NCBI GenBank assembly: GCA_001310415.1
Contig: BAXE01000010.1
Coordinates: 62,001 to 126,000 of the forward strand
DNA length: 64,000 nt
Direction: 5' to 3'
DNA from: Enterovibrio sp. JCM 19048
GTDB taxonomy: Bacteria; Pseudomonadota; Gammaproteobacteria; Enterobacterales; Vibrionaceae
Shown: positions 58,376 to 64,000 of the stretch, one piece after another
How the letters are laid out: each line of letters begins with the position of its first letter
How positions within the stretch are numbered: position 1 is the stretch's first letter
The notes under the pieces: generated by a model
Database searches by the model: none
What the model saw: the letters and a program-made list of their open reading frames with translations, nothing else
Told to the model about the DNA's origin: nothing
Made by a program: the position numbers and the translations under genes

Positions 58376-58624
58376 TTATGGCTTGGGGTCTGGCGCTTTG
58401 CGAAAAGGCATCAAAATAAGGTGTGCAGCCAGCAGTATGGCGCTGGCACCTGCGGCAAACAGCAGGGAAATCGACTCTACCGACGTTGGCGTGTCACTGA
58501 ATCCGAAAAACCAGCATGGCCAGAGGATCAGGTTCATGATGGTGAGCTGGATCATGCAGCGCTTACAGCGCCCCAATTTGGCGCGGATGGAGTGGGATGC
58601 GTCTTTGCAAAAGCGACAACTCAT
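58376..58624 (-). CDS. DUF3624 small membrane protein
   Basis: This 82-residue protein starts MSCRFCKD (C-x2-C) and has KLGRCKRCMIQL (C-x2-C), followed by two membrane helices (IMNLILWPCWFFGF; ISLLFAAGASAILLAAHLIL) and a basic end. The paired CxxC suggest metal or redox binding. It matches the Vibrionaceae DUF3624 pattern. Function is unknown. No strong SD is visible. It lies between argH and the flavoprotein. Confidence 0.75.
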   Translation of the reverse strand: MSCRFCKDASHSIRAKLGRCKRCMIQLTIMNLILWPCWFFGFSDTPTSVESISLLFAAGASAILLAAHLILMPFRKAPDPKP

Positions 58625-58665
58625 GATGGATCAGGTAATTAGTCAGGACTGTCAGCAGACTACAA

Positions 58666-58692
58666 ACAAAAAGACCCGCCGTAAAGGCGGGC
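58666..58692 (-). terminator. intrinsic terminator after the flavoprotein gene
   Basis: On the minus strand GCCCGCC TTTAC GGCGGGTC followed by TTTTTG, about 115 bp past the stop. Confidence 0.8.
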
Positions 58693-58805
58693 GAATCAGA
58701 TACCAATCCCACTCAGGATGTTGGGATATCTACCGACTCTTGGGGAGAGTGCGGTGTCAAAGTTGCAGTGCGTGCAACGTAAGGGGATGAAAAGGTATTT
58801 GCTTC

Positions 58806-60256
58806 TTAACAGCCCGGACCGCAATCCAGGCAGTGCTTAATCATTTCAGGGCCAAGGTGCAGCTTGGCGTTCAGGTCACGCAGTGCAGTGCGGACGCCTT
58901 CTTCAATCACCGGATGATAAAACGGCATGTCCAGCATCTGCGAAATCGTCATCTGATTCTGGTGTGCCCATGCCAGCAGGTGGGCAAGGTGCTCAGCATT
59001 TGGCCCCATCATTTCCGCGCCGAGGAAGCGGCCGGTGCCTTGCTCGCCATAGACATGCAGGATGCCTTTGTTGCGCAGCATGACACGTGAGCGTCCCTGG
59101 TTTTCAAACGACACCACACCGGTTTCAAAACATCCGCATTTACCCAGACGTTCAGTGATCTCTTTGTAGCTTTCACCCACCATGGCGATTTGTGGATCAG
59201 AAAACACGGCAGCTATTTTGCTGCGGCGAAGTCCGGCCCGGATATCCGGGAAGCGGCCTGCGTTGTCACCGGCAATGCGTCCCTGATCTGCCGCTTCGTG
59301 CAGCAGTGGGATTTGGTTGCTCGCATCACCCGAGATGAAAATCGAAGGCACACTGGTCTGCATGGTGTACGGGTCTGCGGTTGGTACGCCACGCGCATCA
59401 AGTTCGATATTGGTATTTTCAATATCCAGCTTATCCACGTTTGGACGGCGGCCGGTTGCAGCGAGTACATAGTCCACTTCCATTCGCTGAGGTTGACCTT
59501 GTTTGTCGAGGTAGCGGATATGGACTTTGTCACCTTCGCGTACCATTTCCTCTACCTTGGCATCCGCATCAAGATAAAATTCTTCGCTGAATGCTTTGTC
59601 GGCGTATGCCATGACTGTCGGGTCAGTCAATGGGCCTACCTGACCACCGACACCGAACACTTTCACATCGACACCAAGTCGATGGAGAGACTGACCCAGC
59701 TCCAGGCCAATGACGCCTGGGCCAAACACAGCGACAGATCCTGGTAGGTCGTCCCACTCAAAGACGTCGTCGTTCACAATCAGGCGGTCACCCAAATCGT
59801 TCCAGGGTGCAGGCCAGGTTGGGCGTGAGCCGGTGGCAATCACAATGCGCTTGGCTTCAATACGGGTGTGGCCATCCACCACCAGGGTGTTGTTGTCGAT
59901 GAACTTGGCATAGCCTGCGACTTTGTCTTCAGCCGGGATGTCGTCGACGCCTTCGAGGACAAATCCGACAAAGCGGTCACGCTCGCGTTTAACCCGATCC
60001 ATCACTTCACGGCCGTTGATTTTAATCTCACCCTGAGGGTAGACACCGAAGCCCGGTGCTTTTTCAATGTGGTGAACGGCTTCCGCAGCAGCGATGAGCA
60101 GTTTGATGGCATGCAACCAACCCGGGCACAGGTGGTGCCATAAGGGCCGCCTTCGATAATCACGACACTGTCAGTGTGCGCTTTCGCTGCGCGGTATGCG
60201 CCCAGACCTGCGGTACCACCACCAATCACTGCTACGTCGACATTCAAGGTTTTCAT
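58806..60256 (-). CDS. dihydrolipoamide-dehydrogenase-like flavoprotein with cysteine-rich tail (one apparent frameshift)
   Basis: This 483-residue pyridine-nucleotide disulfide oxidoreductase has the FAD loop [16 protein letters not shown], the redox pair in [13 protein letters not shown], the NAD(P) loop [12 protein letters not shown] and the dimer interface near [11 protein letters not shown]. One A is restored near 60108. It ends [10 protein letters not shown], a C-x2-C-x3-C tail not found in ordinary Lpd. No 2-oxoacid dehydrogenase genes are near. Its place directly after prx-grx and beside oxyR suggests a reductase for peroxide defence; this is inference. Confidence 0.85.
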
Positions 60257-60297
60257 TGTTGTTCTCCAAATCAATCCAGTTACCCACAACCTCAGGA

Positions 60298-60328
60298 AAA
60301 GTAAGGGCAGCCAACGCTGCCCTTTTCG
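60298..60328 (-). terminator. possible terminator between prx-grx and the flavoprotein
   Basis: On the minus strand GGGCAGC GTTG GCTGCCC followed by TTACTTTT. It may reduce, not abolish, read-through to the flavoprotein. Confidence 0.6.
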
Positions 60329-60331
60329 GTG

Positions 60332-61063
60332 TTATGCGAAGTATGCGTCCAAGTCGTCGCTGCCACCGATGTGCTTACCGCCAATGAATACCTGAGGAAC
60401 GGTGTCGCGGCCGCTGACTGCACGCAGGCTCACCGTGGTTGCATCCTGACCCAGTACAATTTCTTCAAACTGTAGCTTGTTATCGATCAGCAGCTGTTTT
60501 GCTTTTGAACAGTATGGACAACCTGGTTTGGTGAATACCGTAATTGATTCTTGCAGTTTGTGCTGTGGTGCTACATAAGCCAGCATGGTATCTGCATCTG
60601 ACACTTTGAACGGGTCGCCTGGTTCGTTTGGTTCGATAAACATCTTCTGCACGACGCCGTCTTTAACCAGCATGCTGTAGCGCCATGAACGCTCACCAAA
60701 GCCCAAATCATCTTTCGCAACCGCCATCCCCATGCCGCGGGTAAATTCTGCGTTACCGTCTGGAATGAAAGTGATGTTTTCTGCTTCCTGATCGGCTTTC
60801 CAGGCGTTCATCACGAAGGTGTCGTTGACTGATACACAAAGGATGTCATCCACACCGTGCTCTTTGAACACTGAATACAGCTCGTTGTAGCGAGGCAGAT
60901 GGGTTGAAGAACAAGTCGGGGTGAAAGCGCCCGGCAGACTGAAAACAACCACCGTTTTGCCTGCAAACAGTTCGTCCGTAGTCACGTTAACCCACGCATC
61001 GCCCTGACGGGTTGGGAAGGTGACGTTTGGTACTTTCTGACCTTCTTTGTTGATAAATTCCAT
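60332..61063 (-). CDS. hybrid peroxiredoxin-glutaredoxin
   Basis: This intact 243-residue protein has an N-terminal Prx5-type domain ([19 protein letters not shown] with the peroxidatic Cys, about 1-160) and a C-terminal glutaredoxin ([17 protein letters not shown], Cxx[18 protein letters not shown]). It reduces peroxides using electrons through its own glutaredoxin domain. It is divergent from oxyR and probably OxyR-activated. Confidence 0.95.
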   Translation of the reverse strand: MEFINKEGQKVPNVTFPTRQGDAWVNVTTDELFAGKTVVVFSLPGAFTPTCSSTHLPRYNELYSVFKEHGVDDILCVSVNDTFVMNAWKADQEAENITFIPDGNAEFTRGMGMAVAKDDLGFGERSWRYSMLVKDGVVQKMFIEPNEPGDPFKVSDADTMLAYVAPQHKLQESITVFTKPGCPYCSKAKQLLIDNKLQFEEIVLGQDATTVSLRAVSGRDTVPQVFIGGKHIGGSDDLDAYFA

Positions 61064-61150
61064 GGTAATACCCCTTAAGATTGATTGTTTTATTAATTTT
61101 TTAACCCGGTGTTCCCGGTCGATGTGTGTATATTAGGGGGATTGGGGTAG

Positions 61151-61197
61151 ATAGATCTAATTGATTGGGTTTATCATTTTGATAAGTGATTCCTATC
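61151..61197. promoter_or_regulatory. OxyR-like operator between prx-grx and oxyR
   Basis: ATAG-like elements recur about every 10 bp: ATAG (61151), TGAT (61162), TATC (61172), ATAA (61182), CTAT (61193), as expected for a tetramer contacting four grooves. A minus-strand -10-like TAATAT lies near 61130. Placement fits activation of prx-grx and oxyR autoregulation. Confidence 0.55.
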
Positions 61198-61209
61198 AAA
61201 GGGGGCAGT

Positions 61210-62118
61210 GTGAATATTCGCGATCTCGAATATCTGGTGGCTTTGTCTGAGCACCAGCATTTTCGCAAGGCGGCTGAGGCGTGCTTTGTCAGTCAGCCGA
61301 CACTCAGTGGGCAAATCCGGAAACTGGAAGATGAACTGGGCGTGGTGCTTTTGGAGCGCACTAGCCGCAAGGTGCTCTTTACCGATGCCGGTATGCAACT
61401 GGTGCATCAGGCGCAAAAGATCCTGATGGAAGTGAAAGTGCTGGAAGAGATGGCAAGCCAGCAGGGTGAGGATATGTCTGGACCGTTGCATATCGGGTTT
61501 ATCCCGACAGTGGGGCCTTATCTCCTGCCTCACATTGTGCCCGCAATTAAAAAGGCGTTTCCGGATTTGGAGCTCTTCCTGCACGAGGCGCAAACCCACC
61601 AGTTGGTTCAGCAGTTGGAAGAAGGGAAGCTGGATTGCATTGTGTTGGCCTCGGTGAAAGAAACCGAACACTTTAAAGAGATCCCACTTTACCTTGAGCC
61701 TATGCTGCTGGCGTTGCCGGAAGGGCACAAATGGGCAGGAGCTTCCTCGGTACCGATGGAAGATCTCCACGGCGAGACCCTGTTGATGCTGGCGGATGGT
61801 CACTGCCTTCGTGACCAGGCCATGGGCTTTTGCTTTGCTGCCGGTGCCAACGAGGATACCCGGTTCCGGGCGACCAGCCTGGAAACCCTGCGTAACATGG
61901 TGGCTGCACAAACCGGGATTACGTTGTTGCCGAAACTTTCCGTTCCAAAAAGCATGCACCGTGATGGCGTGGTGTATGTGAAAGCGGTTGACCCGGAGCC
62001 ACAGCGTCTGGTGACACTCGATTACCGCCCCGGCTCACCGCTGCGTGCTCGCTACGAGAAGCTGGCTGGTGTAATCGCCGATGCAATGCAGGGCACCTGC
62101 AACCCCGCCGCAGCTTAA
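61210..62118 (+). CDS. oxyR: hydrogen-peroxide-sensing regulator OxyR
   Basis: This 302-residue LysR-type regulator has the HTH NIRDLEYLVALSEHQHFRKA with SQPTLSGQIRKLEDELG, and both redox cysteines in DGHCLRDQAMGFCF (C-x8-C). The start is GTG at 61210, chosen because OxyR begins (M)NIRDLEYL and GGGGG lies just upstream. The frame is intact. Confidence 0.96.
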   Translation: MNIRDLEYLVALSEHQHFRKAAEACFVSQPTLSGQIRKLEDELGVVLLERTSRKVLFTDAGMQLVHQAQKILMEVKVLEEMASQQGEDMSGPLHIGFIPTVGPYLLPHIVPAIKKAFPDLELFLHEAQTHQLVQQLEEGKLDCIVLASVKETEHFKEIPLYLEPMLLALPEGHKWAGASSVPMEDLHGETLLMLADGHCLRDQAMGFCFAAGANEDTRFRATSLETLRNMVAAQTGITLLPKLSVPKSMHRDGVVYVKAVDPEPQRLVTLDYRPGSPLRARYEKLAGVIADAMQGTCNPAAA

Positions 62119-62127
62119 AGGTAAAAA

Positions 62128-62152
62128 GAAAGGCGCCATCCGGCGCCTTTGT
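62128..62152. terminator. terminator between oxyR and mrcA
   Basis: AAAGGCGCC ATCC GGCGCCTTT between convergent genes, followed by GTTC; the U-tract is short on the plus strand. Confidence 0.75.
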
Positions 62153-62166
62153 TCATTTCAGGACAA

Positions 62167-64000
62167 TCAGAACAGCTCTTCGCCTTCTGATTCATAGATA
62201 TTCCCGCTGGTGGCAGCGGATGAGACGTATTCTGTCGGCTCCGTGCCTTTCACGAAATACTCAAACATCGAGCTGGCATCGTCTTTGCGGGTCAGCAGGC
62301 CTGTCGCTCTGTCGATACGTACCTTCACGATATCAGCCGGGACGTCTTTACGTTGCTCTGGCACATCCACCATGGCGTCGATCATAAAGTCTATCCAGGC
62401 AGGTTGCGCGGTTTTCGCGCCCGCTTCCGCGCCGGATACCTGTTCTTTATCCAGGTTGGCGTTGTAGGAGGTTCTGCCAAGCTCGCGTGAGTGGTCGTCA
62501 AAACCGACCCAAACCGTGGCAACCAGACCCGGTGCGAAACCACTGTACCAAGTGTCCTTGGAGTCATTGGTTGTACCGGTTTTGCCGCCAATGTCGCGAC
62601 GGTTCAATGGTTTCTGTGCACGCCAGCCCGTACCGTTCCAGCCTGTACCCTGACGCCAGTCGCCACCACCCCAGATATTCGCTTCCATCATCTCGCGCAC
62701 CAAAAACGCGTTTTGTGCACTGATCACCTGTGGGGCAAACTCGGGTTCGTTTTCCATGTCGGCCGTTTGATCCAGCAGGTTTTCTTCTTCCTTCAGGTTG
62801 TCTGAATGCAGCTTGGAGCTGTTGTCGCAGTCGCTGCGACAGATAGTCTGCGGATGCGCGGTGTAAAGCGCTTCGCCGAAAGGGTTTTCAACCTTGCCAA
62901 TGTAATAAGCTTGAGGTAGTACCCGCCGTTAGCAAACACGCTGAAGCCCTGCGCCATTTCCATCGGGGTCAGGCTGCCTGCACCCAGTGCTAGGGTTTCA
63001 GAGCGAGGAAGCTCGTCATTTTTAAATCCGAAACGGGTCAGGAAGTCGATGGTTTCATCCAGACCGACACGGCGCAACACGCGCACCGCCATCACGTTTT
63101 TGGACTGCGCCAGACCGATACGGGCGCGGGTTGGACCACTGTATGTCGGTGGTGAGTTCTTCGGACGCCACGCAGTACCTTGGCTGGAATCCCACTTGTT
63201 GATCGGGGCATCGTTAACCAGAGTCGCCAATGTCATGCCCTGATCCAGCGCTGCCGAGTAGATAAATGGCTTGATGCTGGAGCCGACCTGACGCACAGAC
63301 TGGGTTGCACGGTTGAATTTGCTGTGAATGAAGTTAAACCCACCTACCAGCGCTTTAATCGCTCCGTTTTCCGGCGACATTGCCACCATGGCAGTGTTGG
63401 CATCTGGTACCTGGCTCAGGTGCCATGCTTCATTAACCTGGCGTACCCAAATTTGCTCACCTGCGACCAGAATATCGGCCGCCTGTTTAGGGGCAGGCCC
63501 CTGGCGGGTATCGGTTTTATAACGACGTGCCCACTTCATACCATCCCACGGTAGGGTAGCAATCTGTCCGTCCTGAAGCTCAACCTCTGCCGTTTTGGCG
63601 TCCACTTTGGTGACTACCGCTGGTTTCAGTTCACCATAGGTCGGTTGGTTGTCCAGATGCTTTTTAATTTTCGCAGCATCCCATGCTCAGCGCCATCCTT
63701 CCATAGGGTCGCCACTGCGCCACGGTAACCGTGTCGCTCGTCGTAACCCAGCAGGTTGTTGATCGCGGCTTTTTCCGCTGCCACCTGCAGTTGTGAATCA
63801 ACAGTGGTGTATACCTTAATGCCTGACTCGTAGACATCTTCGCCGTAATGCTCCACAGCCCATGCGCGCGCCATTTCGGCGATGTAAGGGGCGTTGAGTT
63901 CAATTTCCGCGCCGTGGTAACGGGCAACGATAGGCTCAGCTTTTGCTTGCTCGTATTCAGAGCGGGTGATGTATCCCTCATCCAGCATACGCTTCAGCAC
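62167..64000 (-). CDS. mrcA: penicillin-binding protein 1A, 5' end beyond window (at least two apparent frameshifts)
   Basis: This bifunctional peptidoglycan synthase is represented by its linker and transpeptidase region. Catalytic motifs are SSIKPFIY (SxxK), AQSKNVMAVRVL (SxN) and GGKTGTTNDSKDTW (KTG). The sequence GYITRSEYEQAKAEPI near the right edge is the end of the glycosyltransferase half, so that domain is outside. Losses near 63680 and 62915 are repaired without changing motifs. It is convergent with oxyR, the usual neighbour. Confidence 0.93.

Noticed and set aside
58353-58790. 145-codon plus-strand frame after argH
   Set aside because: It is opposite the better DUF3624 gene, runs through the terminator of the flavoprotein and has no recognisable domain.

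Overview
This window is core chromosome of a gammaproteobacterium in the family Vibrionaceae. The strongest evidence is the block aphA (PadR family), ppc, argC-argB-argG-argH, followed by a lipoamide-dehydrogenase-like flavoprotein, hybrid peroxiredoxin-glutaredoxin, oxyR and mrcA. A DUF3624 small protein, a stand-alone malic enzyme beside rpmE and priA, and the cpxP/cpxRA and metJ/metBL-metF loci support this. The genus cannot be fixed from sequence alone; a non-cholera lineage (Grimontia, Enterovibrio, Photobacterium or Salinivibrio type) is my inference, because glpF and argE are missing from their usual places. No rRNA, tRNA, phage, insertion sequence or CRISPR array was seen.

Layout. 1-5.9 kb (minus strand): envelope/LPS genes, namely a GT9 glycosyltransferase, waaF, a GT4-deacetylase-acyltransferase fusion, an lpxM-type acyltransferase and hldD. 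6.0-9.1 kb (plus): a TetR regulator, then kbl-tdh for threonine catabolism. 9.3-12.9 kb (minus): yibQ, envC, gpmI. 13.3-16.4 kb (plus): yibN, secB, gpsA, cysE. 16.5-18.6 kb (minus): pfkA and fieF. 18.8-21.5 kb: divergent cpxP and cpxRA. 21.7-24.8 kb: a chemoreceptor, trmL and tpiA. 25-30.4 kb: a tautomerase-family gene, DUF3135, fpr with a SufR-like regulator, and divergent emrA/emrB-type efflux genes. 30.5-41.7 kb: glpX, glpK, zapB, rraA, menA, hslU, hslV, ftsN, cytR, priA. 42-49.2 kb: rpmE, malic enzyme, metJ and the metB-metL and metF methionine genes. 49.3-58.3 kb: aphA, ppc, argCBGH. 58.4-64 kb: DUF3624, the flavoprotein, prx-grx, oxyR, and mrcA running off the right edge.

Sequence quality dominates interpretation. 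About 29 of 56 genes, many of them essential or housekeeping (hldD, secB, tpiA, priA, hslU, ppc, mrcA), are broken into two or more frames. In every case I examined, restoring one lost base (once two) brings back the full family-length protein. There are roughly 57 such events, nearly all in short homopolymers and none needing an inserted base removed. I therefore annotate these genes as single CDSs with apparent frameshifts, most likely consensus sequencing errors, and not as pseudogenes. Frameshift positions are approximate.

Regulation visible in the sequence includes tandem met boxes before metB and metF, a MetR-type site before metF, a three-repeat CpxR array between cpxP and cpxR, an OxyR-like operator between prx-grx and oxyR, ArgR-like sequence at argC, a good promoter and structured leader at rpmE, and intrinsic terminators after most transcription units. 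The less ordinary items are the three-domain sugar enzyme, the flavoprotein with a cysteine-rich tail beside prx-grx, two large unexplained hairpin elements (9148-9225 and 21530-21603), a terminator-like hairpin in the aphA leader, and the structured gene-free 600 bp upstream of glpK.
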